A DNA stretch of 64,000 bases from Lycium barbarum. Lineage: Eukaryota; Streptophyta; Magnoliopsida; Solanales; Solanaceae. The stretch covers positions 62,528,884 through 62,592,883 of the forward strand of contig NC_083338.1 in NCBI RefSeq assembly GCF_019175385.1, in the 5' to 3' direction. A program made the translations under genes and the position numbers. Each line of letters starts with the position of its first letter. Within the stretch, counting starts at the first letter, position 1. Under the pieces are notes generated by a model. That model was given only the letters and a program-made list of their open reading frames with translations. It made no database searches and had not been told where the DNA came from. Positions 23,991 through 33,198 of the stretch are shown here, in pieces.

Positions 23991-25250
23991 AAAGCTATGA
24001 ATCTCTGTAGCCGTCTTCTTTCTCAAACATAGTATCTCTTGGTGACATCTGAATTTATTGCTCTTGGCCACTCTTGGCCATCTATTTCGGCGAGGAAATC
24101 TGATCCTTCCGATAACACCTTTCATACCATATAAGGCCCTTGCCAGTTTGGCGCGAACTTCCCTTTGTATTCTTCTTGATTTGGGAATATCCACATGAGC
24201 ACCAATTTCCTTACTTGGAAAAGTCTAGTCCTCACATGTTTGTTGAAGGCTCGTGCCATTCTTTGTTGGTATAACTGACTATGGGAAACGATGATCATCC
24301 TCTTTTCATCTATCAAAGCTAGTTGCTCATGCCTTTTGCGGATCCATTCCACATCGTCCAATTCTGCTTCTTGTATGATTCAAAGGGAAGGAATTTCTAC
24401 TTCGGTTGGTATCATCGCCTCGGTGCTATAGACCAGCAGATATGGAGTGGCTCCGATTGAGGAGGATCTTCTTGATGTTTTTGTTGGCGTCTTTTACTAC
24501 CCCATTCATTTAAGGTCGTCCATGCGATCGAATTCTAGTGAGTGATTCGGAATTGAGGACATGTTTCTTTCATTAGGTGGCAATTCAAATTATCCCCATT
24601 GTCTGTTATGATCGATTCTGGAATGCCAAATCGGCATATGATATTGTTGCGCACAAGATACGCTACTACTTTCTTTGTTACTGATGCATAAGATGCTGCT
24701 TCCACCCACTTGGTAATGTAGTCAATGGCTAACAAAATAAAACGGTGCTTGTTTGACACAGCTGGCTCAATCGGTCCAATGACTTCAATGCCCCAAGAGG
24801 AAAATGACCAAGGTGATGTCATAGCATTCAGTTCTGTTGGAGGGGCTTTTATTAAGTCTCCATGAATTTGACATTTATGTCATTTCTGGATGAATTTACG
24901 ACAATCGTTCTCCATGGTAATCCAGTAATAACCTGTCCTTAAATTCTTCTTTGCCCGTACGAATCCGTTTATGTGAGGCCTGCAGATTCTGGTATGTACT
25001 TCTTCAATCAACCTTGTGGCTTCAACAGAGTCAACACATTTGAGCAAACCCAAATCTGGAGTCCTTTTAAATAGAACATTCTTATTGAGGAAGAAATAAT
25101 TTGCCAACTTCTTGATAGTCATCTTCTGATTGATGGTGATTCCTTGAGGATATTCTCCTTTCTCCATGTACATTTTAATGTCAATGTACCAAGATTTTCC
25201 ATTAATCTCTGCTTCTACAAAAGCACAGTGAGCTGGCGAATCTCAGATTT
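23991..25250 (-). pseudogene. pol: Tat/Ogre integrase (broken)
   Basis: The HHCC-containing N-terminal segment is at 24880-25173 (EEVHTRICRPHINGFVRAKK). The core at 24535-24822 includes AIDYITKWVEAASY and GIPESIITDNGDNLN. A C-terminal segment with RTRLFQVRKLVL and GKFAPNWQGPYMV is at 24122-24361, leading to the decayed protein end near 24000. The first core Asp, expected in a G-[MI]-D-V-I-G-P motif, is Glu here (GIEVIGP). The second Asp (TDNG) is kept. The frame is lost between 24370 and 24535. Sequence style and the dual RNase H next door place it in the Tat lineage. Confidence 0.85.
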
Positions 25251-25700
25251 CAACTCTAATGGGATCAATGTACTTACTGTTAGGATACTGAATCATGGAT
25301 GCGATTGTTGCCAATGCATCAGCAAACTCATTCTGGGTTCTTGGCATATGTTTGAACTTTACTTTTTGAAATTGATCTGCCAGTCTTTGCGCAAGTCCAA
25401 CATATGGTATGATCTTCTCATTTTTTGTGGCCCATTCTCCCCGAACCTGATGAATCAACAAATTCGAGTCGCCAATTACCCGAAGATTTCATACATTCAT
25501 GTTGAGGGATAATCGAAGACCTATGATGCAAGGTTCATATTCAGCCATGTTGTTGGTGCAGCTTAAGTTCAATTTGGTGGCCACTGGGTAATGTTAGCAT
25601 GAGTCTGAAACCAAAAATGGCTCTGATTCCTGATCCTTTAAATTTGACAGCTCCATCAAAGTGTACTTTCTAGCCTAATTCATCTTTATTTTTGTCACCC
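25243..25700 (-). pseudogene. pol: Second (archaeal-type) RNase H of the Tat/Ogre element
   Basis: LLIHQVRGEW-like sequence (MLIHQVRGEWATKNEKIIPY), HMPRTQNEFADALATIAS and an upstream VHFDGAVKFKG-like start about 25660 match the extra RNase H found in Tat-lineage polyproteins between the ordinary RNase H and the integrase. Several stops lie between 25470 and 25640. Confidence 0.75.
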
Positions 25701-27344
25701 TCAATTGTCATCGCTTCTTCATTCGAGAATTAAGTCCACAAAGGTACGGGGCTATCATCCACCTGGCTCCCTACTAGTAAATCTACTAACGCTTACCCCT
25801 AAACTTCTTTCTATGCGACGTATTGGATGTCGAACTCACTCGATAGCATTTTCCATTTAGCCAACTTCCGGAATAGGTTAGTAGAAGATGTACCTTAGGG
25901 GGGCTATTCTTGAGATCAAATGAGTCGCGTATGCAGCCATATAATGTCTTAAACTTTTCCACCAAGGAATATATGGATTCACAGAGTGTGAACTTCTTAC
26001 TGATAAAATAGATGGCTCTCTCTTTCTTTCCTGTTTTGTCATTTTGCACCAACATGCATCCAAAAGCATTTTCTGATATTGACATATATAGCAATAAAGG
26101 GCTTCCCGATCTTGACGGGACCAAAACGGGTGGATTGGACAAGTATCTTTTGATTGTGTCGAAAGCTTTCTGACAATCTTCAGTCTATTTAGTTAGAGCA
26201 TATTTCTTGAGGAGTTTGAGAATCGGTTCAACAATTACTGTGGACTGGGCAATGATGCGCCCAATGTAATTCAACCTTCCTAGGAAACTCATGACCTTTT
26301 TCTGTGTTGTTGGTGGTGGGATTTCTTGATTTTTTTTTATCTTTGTGGGATCCAACTCAATACCATGACGACTGATTATGAATCCTAGTAACTTCCTAGC
26401 AGGCACTCCAAATGCGCATTTAGCAGGATTTAACTTCAAATCGTATTTGCGGAGTCTGTCGAAGAATTTTCTCAAATGCTCAAGATGATCATCATCCACT
26501 CAGGACTTGATGATGACGTTTTCCACATACACCTCGATCTCTCTATGCATAATATCATGAAAAATGGCGGTCATCGCCCTCATGTAAGTAGCGCTGGCAT
26601 TCTTGAGCCTAAAATGCATTACCCGATAGTGATATATTCCTCATGGTGTGATGAAGGCCATTTTCTGAGCATCTTCTTCATCCATCAGTATCTGATGATA
26701 GCCTGCATAACAGTCCACAAAAGACTGCACCTCATGTTTGGTGCAATTGTCAATAAGCATGTGAATGTTAGGGCGTTGGAGATTATCCTTTGGACTAGCA
26801 GGGTTAAGACCACGATAGTCTACACAGATCCACATTTTCCCATCCTTCTTTGATACCAGGACTATGTTCGCTAACCATGTCGGGTAGGGTGCCATTTTCA
26901 CAACTCTCGACTGAATCCATTTCTCCACTTCTTCTTTGATTCTGATGCTGACATCGGGCTTAGGCTGTCTGATTTTCTGCTTTACCAGGGTGAATCCCTC
27001 TAGAATTTTCAACCTATGAGCGACAATGCTATACTCAAACTCGGCATATCGGCGTATGACCCAGTAAAAAGATCTTCATACTCATTCAGCAGACTTCGAT
27101 ACCTTTCTTTCTCAGGTTTTGTCAAATGTACACTTATTCTTGTTTCTCGAACCATTTCCTCGTTTCGTAGATTGACTGCCTCCGTTTCTCTAGGTTTGGT
27201 GTTTGTCTATTTTCATACTTCTCTTCGACATCTATCAACCCTTCTGGTCCTGTTATCTCTTTTTCTTAATCTTTGTTTTGTTCGTCATCGTTCTTAATTA
27301 TTTCGTAACATGTCATGACATTATTTGTGGCCTTTGTGTTATTA
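25701..27344 (-). pseudogene. pol: Tat/Ogre RT and first RNase H (broken), exon 2
   Basis: Starts after a candidate 3' splice site (TTTGCTTTACAG, intron end at 27345). RT reads LVSKKDGKMWICVDYRGLNP (about 26860) and DCYAGYHQILMDEEDA (about 26670). The catalytic box that should be YVDD reads YVEN (26518-26529), so both Asp are lost. RLRKYDLKLNPAKCAFGV (about 26430) and GRLNYIGRIIAQST (about 26260) follow, then a decayed RNase H (25786-26142). Stops and frameshifts are spread throughout. Confidence 0.87.
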
Positions 27345-27423
27345 CTGTAAAGCAAAGTAACACAATTATCAATCATATAAAAGCAATCTCAATTTATGTA
27401 TTTATATACTTATGTATGTGTGC

Positions 27424-27458
<35 letters not shown>

Positions 27459-27593
27459 CGTGTGTATATATAGGTATATATACAATTTTGTGTTATTGCA
27501 AACTTTGAGGCATTTTCATTGAAATTTTAAAAGTGTGATACAAACTGTGGTCTTGACTCGGAATGGAACATTGAGACATTTCTATTATTAAAC
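27345..27593 (-). other. 3' half of the Tat/Ogre intron
   Basis: AT-rich non-coding sequence containing a TA/TG microsatellite (27427-27470), ending on the minus strand in a pyrimidine-rich TTTGCTTTACAG acceptor. The 5' half is at 40842-40937. The two halves are separated by solo LTR I. Without I the intron would be about 345 bp. Ogre-type elements are known to carry an intron between protease and RT. Confidence 0.65.
27589..27593. other. Target site duplication TAAAC (left)
   Basis: Perfect match to 40837-40841 on the far side of solo LTR I. Confidence 0.88.
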
Positions 27594-27983
27594 TGTCACG
27601 ACCCAAACCGGAGGGCCGCGTCTGACACCCAAGACCCTACTCGGCTGAGTGCTATACTAGCATTCCATTCATGAGTCATAACTTTTTGTGAACCTTTAAT
27701 CTATGAAATGACGCTTCCGTCAAGTAAAAAAAAACTTTTCAATAAAACGCTTTTGTCAAATCAGGGACTTCTCCCTTATCGTTAATTCAAGAAAACCTTT
27801 AGTCACAATAAAATCCTTAAAAATAAAGCTTGAAAATACATCGACTTATATGGTCGCTTTATACCACTGTCGACTCCTCGGCGCACTATCCACAGGACAC
27901 TATCTGCAAAGTCTCTAACATATACAAAATACCATAACATAATTACTTTGACTCGGAAAAAATCCGAACTGAGATGGAGCTCA

Positions 27984-27985
<2 letters not shown>

Positions 27986-28041
<56 letters not shown>
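27986..28041. repeat. (TA)n microsatellite
   Basis: About 27 AT/TA dinucleotides without interruption, inside LTR I. Confidence 0.98.
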
Positions 28042-28043
<2 letters not shown>

Positions 28044-28583
28044 GCATGCCTTCACCCTGCTCGCAGCCCCTTCGGGCATAATAGCATAATGGCCCCTTCT
28101 GGCAGTCCCTTCGGGCATCATAATCATCGTATACCAGCTGATCAGGTGGTTTGCGTATATAACGCCTTAGCCTTTTTCCCTTCCCCATGAAATGATGTCG
28201 TGCATGTATGTAAATATGCAAATGCATAAAAATCATTGAAAACCATCAAAAGACTCCCTTCAGAGCAACTTTAACGCAAAACGAGAACTTCTTCCCTTTT
28301 TCATTTGTCTCCTTCGAGACCCCAAAATTTTAAATGTAAAATGCATAGGAAAGAGAAAACCCTTTGCATGTCCCCTTCGGCAATTAGATAATATTATGAA
28401 ATTGCACAACCTATGGATGCCCCTTCGGGACATAAGAGGTCAAAGATACGAATACTCCTACACTGTCTAGGAATAGAGTCTTTGGAGTTCGTTTATTTGC
28501 TGGGTACGTTTAGATAGTAAGGATCTTCACCACTACTATAATCATCACCACTATCATGTCTCAAATGATCCATAACATAAACT

Positions 28584-28864
28584 GAGGCCATGTGTTATAT
28601 AGCACGCTCAGACATATGCTGAGGCTATATGTCATATAGCACGCTCAGACATAAGCTGAGGCCATATGTCATATAGCACGCTCAGACATAAGCTGAGGCC
28701 ATATGTCATATTGCACGCTCAGACATAAGCTGAGGCCATATGTCATATAGCACGCTCAGACATAAGCTGAGGCCATATGTCATATAGCACGCTCAGACAT
28801 AAGCTGAGGCCATATGTTATATAGCATGCTCAGACATAAGCTGAGGCCATAATAGCACACTCAG
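28584..28864. repeat. 37-bp tandem array, about 7.6 copies
   Basis: Units start at 28584, 28621, 28658, 28695, 28732, 28769, 28806 and 28843 (shortened). Each contains CTCAG-N7-CTGAG, an inverted repeat. The copies differ by only a few bases. It lies in the part of LTR I that I read as intron 2, where other LTR families also carry hairpin minisatellites. Confidence 0.95.
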
Positions 28865-29574
28865 TCACGTCATGAAATCATCTAGAAACTTAGGCTTGAA
28901 AATCTCTAAGATTGGATGTTATGCCCCGTACTTTGTACATGGAGCTAGTCTAGGCTAATTGCGATAAGTTAGGGACAAGACTATTTCGGAACACGAGGTA
29001 GAGGCTCTTAACCCCGATTTTATTTTAATGCACAAGTTGCCTATTATTGGTATGGAAATATTGAGGAAGTTTAGGGATGAAGATTATGTTATCTGAGCAT
29101 AAGAACATATATATATATATATATATGACATTTGGAGAGTGTAGGAAGTAAATCGGTTAACGTGATCACTCGATGATAGCCCTCATAACCATAGGTTAAG
29201 GTGGGGCCCACACGTCGGGACTTTATAAAAGACATATGAAGAGATATGTGGGTCGTACATGTGAAGTTGAGCAAGTCCTCAGAAGGACCCATAAACTAAA
29301 AATGAGTGTAAGCCCTCCAAAAGGACGATTTAAGAAAACGTTTTCGGATGACCTGACTTGGAGGGGCAAAAACGGTATTATAAGTTTGGAATTTGGAAAC
29401 ACACCAAGAAATAAAAGTTCTAGATAATTGAAAGACCTTTCCAACCATAGGTCGTGGGCCCTCACACGATATCGGATTCAAAAGTTATGGCCATTTTAAG
29501 AGCAAGACCTCAAACTGTCCAAACGGTTCCGCGGGCCCCACATGATAAGGTCGGTGAAACCGACCTAGGGGGGC

Positions 29575-29582
29575 TATAAATA
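29575..29582 (+). promoter_or_regulatory. TATA box of element D 5' LTR
   Basis: CTATAAATAC flanked by G-run and C-run (GGGGGCTATAAATACCCCC). The same box is at 36439-36446 in the 3' LTR. Transcription would start some 25-35 bp downstream. Confidence 0.75.
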
Positions 29583-30418
29583 CCCCCATCAACCCATTTT
29601 TTTCAGCATAATAACATTCTCAAAGGTCCAAAAAAATTCTCCACACCTCCCCCAAACATTATAGTCCGATAAATCAAGAATTTGACAAGATTACGCCAAA
29701 CTAGTCCGTGAAAGGTGATTGTTCCTGCTTTTGCTTACGCTTGGTATTGGAAAAAGGTTGATGTGGTTGAGTTTCTTCATATATAAGGTATGTTATTTAT
29801 CCCATATTTTATGTTGAATTTATTTGAAGGTCTAGCAAGCCTTAAAACTAAAAATAGTTACGGAGAAAAGGTCATAAAATGTAGTGTTGTAGTTGTTGTG
29901 TTTATGGGCTGTTTTGAACATGTTGTGGCCGTGTGGATGGACTGATTTATGCATACAAAAAACTGTATCTAACATTGTTGGCGTGTTGATGAGATTATGC
30001 TCCTTGATTGGGATGGAGGAAAATGCATATTGTTGTTGAATGTTGAAAAACGTCGTGTGGGATGTTTATGGAATATGTTGGTATGAATAATAGTGTTGTT
30101 GATGTTGGCTTGATTATATGTAGTTGAATTAAATATAAATGAAATGCCGTCGAATTGTGTAGGAAGGGTTGCTAATGTTAGAATGCATTTTGAATTGATT
30201 GTTGAAGTTGTTAATATAGTTGTTGGGGCATTGTTGTTGATAATTTGGCCGAGTTGAATTCTCGGATTGTTGTTGATAATTTGGCCGAGTTGGATTCTCG
30301 GGGTTGGTTGTATTTACAGGGGAAATGCTGCCGAAATTTCTGTAGACAAAGTGTTGGTTTAGGATGGGATTCTTAATTATTTATAGCTAATGTTTGTTAT
30401 TCACTAACATTGTTGTAG

Positions 30419-30469
30419 ATCTTGGAAAGGCCGAGACTTAAGTTTGGATTAGCTTAGGAAGCAGACAAG
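30419..30469 (+). other. Putative conserved micro-exon (reference copy)
   Basis: 51 nt bounded by TTGTTGTAG before and GTATGTAAGG after. Upstream donor at 29788 gives a first intron of 631 bp. The next candidate acceptor (CCACGCAG at 31726) gives a second of about 1.26 kb. The E-family exon at 47628-47678 is also 51 nt and aligns without gaps, sharing TTAAGTT and GGATTAGC. Splicing is inferred from sequence only. Confidence 0.6.
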
Positions 30470-32183
30470 GTATGTAAGGCCTAACCCTTTCTTCTTTGGC
30501 ATGATCCTTATGAAATAAGTATATGATGTATATGTATGATTTCAGAAAAATTCTTATTCTTAGAGCCACTAGGATGGCTAACGTCTTTGATTTCCATAAG
30601 CTGTTTCCTATGGTTTTAGTGTGTGTTTGTTATGTTTGAAGTTCGGCTAATATGTTTCCGTATGACATTCGAAAGAAAATTGATATGACTAGAGTTTCGA
30701 TTTTCCAAATATTAACACGTTCGATTATTCCATCGGGTCCTTGATATGTTTAATACATACATAGATCCCCAAAAGCTCTATTTGATTTGATCCATAACGA
30801 TATCCGAAAGGTACTTGACGTGATTATGGCTTTGATTTTCCAAAAATGCCTTCTGAAACGCTTATGGGACGTTCTGTACTTCATCGAGTCTTGATTTATG
30901 TGCATATGGTTTCTCACTACTCTGCTCGTGCGTACTGTTATGACACCGTTCGCCGGGTCCCGGGCCGGTATATATCGTGCGCATGGTTTGCCGGGACCTT
31001 TGCTTGAGGGTCGGGTGCCATATATGTATTCCGGAGTATGATGTGTTACGGTGTTATGATGTGTTCATGGTTTGCCGAACCATATATGTGTATATGTATA
31101 TTCTGATCTTATGATGTGATATTATGATGTGTGACGGAGATTACGGAGCAAACCTTCTGGAGTATGATGTGTGTGGCGCCAAAGGCAGGGTGGCGTCACG
31201 TTCCCTGGGTCCCGCAAGGGGCCAGATACCGTTCCTGGCATGCATGATTCGTGTTTCCAATAAGTTGTTTTGTTGTTCTGCACATCGTGCTTATTATCCG
31301 TACTAACCTTCTATGCGTGCCACAGCAATATGATATATGTATATGGATCGGGCTGCACGTTCCGCAGCAAATACATTTGTGGATCGGGCCGTACGTTCCT
31401 CGGCACTATTATGTTACATATGAATCAGTTATGTGTATATGTATATGATGGCATACGATGTTGGCACGCACGGTCTGTGTTTGGAAAGTACGCATTTTTG
31501 GCACTCTGGATGACCTACTTATTTTCTGTACTTCTTCTGACACATGACATCGGTATACACGGTTTGCATTCTGAGAAATAAGTATTTTGGTATTCTGAAA
31601 ATGTACTTACTTTTGTACTATTTGTTTCAGTTATGGTTCTGTTTTCCATGTTTCATGCTTTACATAATCAGTACATATTCCGTACTGACCCCTTTTTCTT
31701 CGGGGGCTGCGTTTCATGCCACGCAGGTACACCCAGATAAGTAAAAGACAATGCTAGAAGATGCTTCAGCTGGAGTGGCAACTCCATTTGCTCCTGGAGT
31801 TTTGCCGAGTCAGAGTATATGTGCTATGATATTTTGTTCGAAGTTAGAGACTTTGCAGACATAGTCATGGGTATAGGATGTCAGTTTTTTAAGCGGCTCC
31901 ATCAGCCGATGTGTCATTTTATGTTATGCTACAAATTCCGTGTCATTACAGATTTGATTTGTTTCTGAAAGTTGCCAAAAGCATTTATTATGTTTGTCAT
32001 TTTCACTGATTAACAGGATCAAACGATAAAGGAAAGATTTTGAAAGCTTACTATGTATTTCACTTTTACTTGATTTCAGAGTCCGAAGAGATCATATATG
32101 TAATAAGAATCTATGGGTTCGCTCGGCTCCGGATATGGGGTTGGGTGCCCATCACACCCTAGGGAGATTAGGGTGTGACAAAG

Positions 32184-32200
32184 TGGTATCAGAGCAGGTT
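32184..32200 (+). other. Primer binding site of element D
   Basis: TGGTATCAGAGCAGGTT, 3 bp after the LTR, complementary to the 3' end of initiator Met-tRNA. Confidence 0.9.
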
Positions 32201-33094
32201 TGTCCTAGGGGTTGTCTGCAAAGTCGTGTCCAGTAGAGTCCTGTTTATGGGTGTGAAGCCGGCCACATTTATAAACAGGAGGCTGCGGGGCATCTAGGGA
32301 TTGTTGACCTTCTTTCTGTCTTAAGATCGTGCGATAGAGCCAAGTCATAGGAAAATGAGAATTTCCTTATATAAGCCTTACGTACGACGGAAGGAGGTAA
32401 GGGATGATATGGAAAGTTGTAGAAATAAGCCTTGACATATCTGTTCTGTTACTTGAAATTGGAAGTTCTGGATGGATAGAATGTGACATATAGCCGTATG
32501 CTCTGTAAGGCATTGTTGGTATTTGCTGCGTACAGATATTGAATGGTAAGAAGGGTAAAAGAGATTTTGCTAGAATTGTTCAGAAAAAAATCAGGTCACA
32601 TAGTTAAGTACGCCTAACAGAAGGAAGTGTGGAAAGGAAATATTGTAAGTAGACAATAACTGGGATGTGATGTTTTAGAGGAGCTATGGATTTGGGCGTA
32701 GCGTGAAAGATAATTGTGAGACAGACGATTAGCAGTCCGAAGGATTGCAATGGATAACATTCGAGGCTTAGTAGGAACAAGATCTGTTGGAGGATTCAGA
32801 AAGTCGACAACCAGCTTTGCTATAAATTATTATTATACAAGAATGGTGAGTGGGAATCCGAACAGGTTGATATCCGAATACTTACAAGTAACGGCGACGA
32901 AGGTATATTTGTTACCTTCGGGAATCTATGAATCTAGGATGAAAGGTAGTACACATGTAAGTGAAAAGTGAATATTGAGGATTGAAAAGGGTAAAATAGT
33001 AATTGTAAAGGAGAAGGATGTGTTACGAAAATGTCTCGGAATCTATAAGACTTAAATTTGCTCCAGATTATGTAATGAAGGTCATGTGGCGAAG

Positions 33095-33198
33095 TGGACG
33101 CAATTATATCAGCATTAGGGCATTGGATTTCATCAAAGTTACAAGGTTAAGCGTGCTGAGGTGAGAGAAATTTTAGGATGGGTGACCCCCTGGGAAGT
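33095..33198 (+). ncRNA. 5S rRNA-derived segment in element D
   Basis: About 104 nt colinear with plant 5S rRNA from near its 5' end to GGGAAGT: GCAATTATATCAGCATTA, then GGTTAAGCGTGCT (A-box region, 33145-33157), then GGATGGGTGACC (C box, perfect, 33176-33187) and CCTGGGAAGT. The last 15 or so nt of 5S, which close the terminal stem, are absent, so this is not a functional ribosomal gene. The internal polymerase III promoter elements are the best kept part. Confidence 0.85.

Larger units (their letters stand above)
27594..28916 (-). repeat. Solo LTR I, left part (LTR 3' half)
   Basis: Starts TGTCACGACCC (plus strand). Continues at 39116-40836 after element D. No internal region, so a solo LTR with TSD TAAAC. 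Contains CCCTTCGGGC hairpin repeats (about 28067-28115), a (TA)n run and the 37-bp array. The usual LTR hairpin block with CAGTAC arms is not recognisable in this family. Confidence 0.85.
28917..32180 (+). repeat. 5' LTR of element D
   Basis: 3264 bp, TGTTATGCCCCGTAC to GGGTGTGACA. TATA box CTATAAATAC at 29575-29582 preceded by the inverted repeat AGGTCGG...CCGACCT (29548-29566). First donor AAG|GTATGT at 29788, motif GATGCTGCCGAAATTT-like at about 30325, putative micro-exon 30419-30469 (51 nt), hairpins 31668-31688 and 31707-31726, candidate acceptor 31725-31726. The LTR ends in a 10-bp inverted repeat (32152-32161 / 32169-32178). It lacks about 80 bp present in the other LTR, near 30880. 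Confidence 0.93.

Noticed and set aside
28584..28864. CRISPR-like direct repeats
   Set aside because: The 37-bp units abut without spacers, in a plant retrotransposon LTR.
33095..33198. Functional 5S rRNA gene
   Set aside because: The 3' terminal stem strand is missing and many paired positions differ, so it is a derivative.
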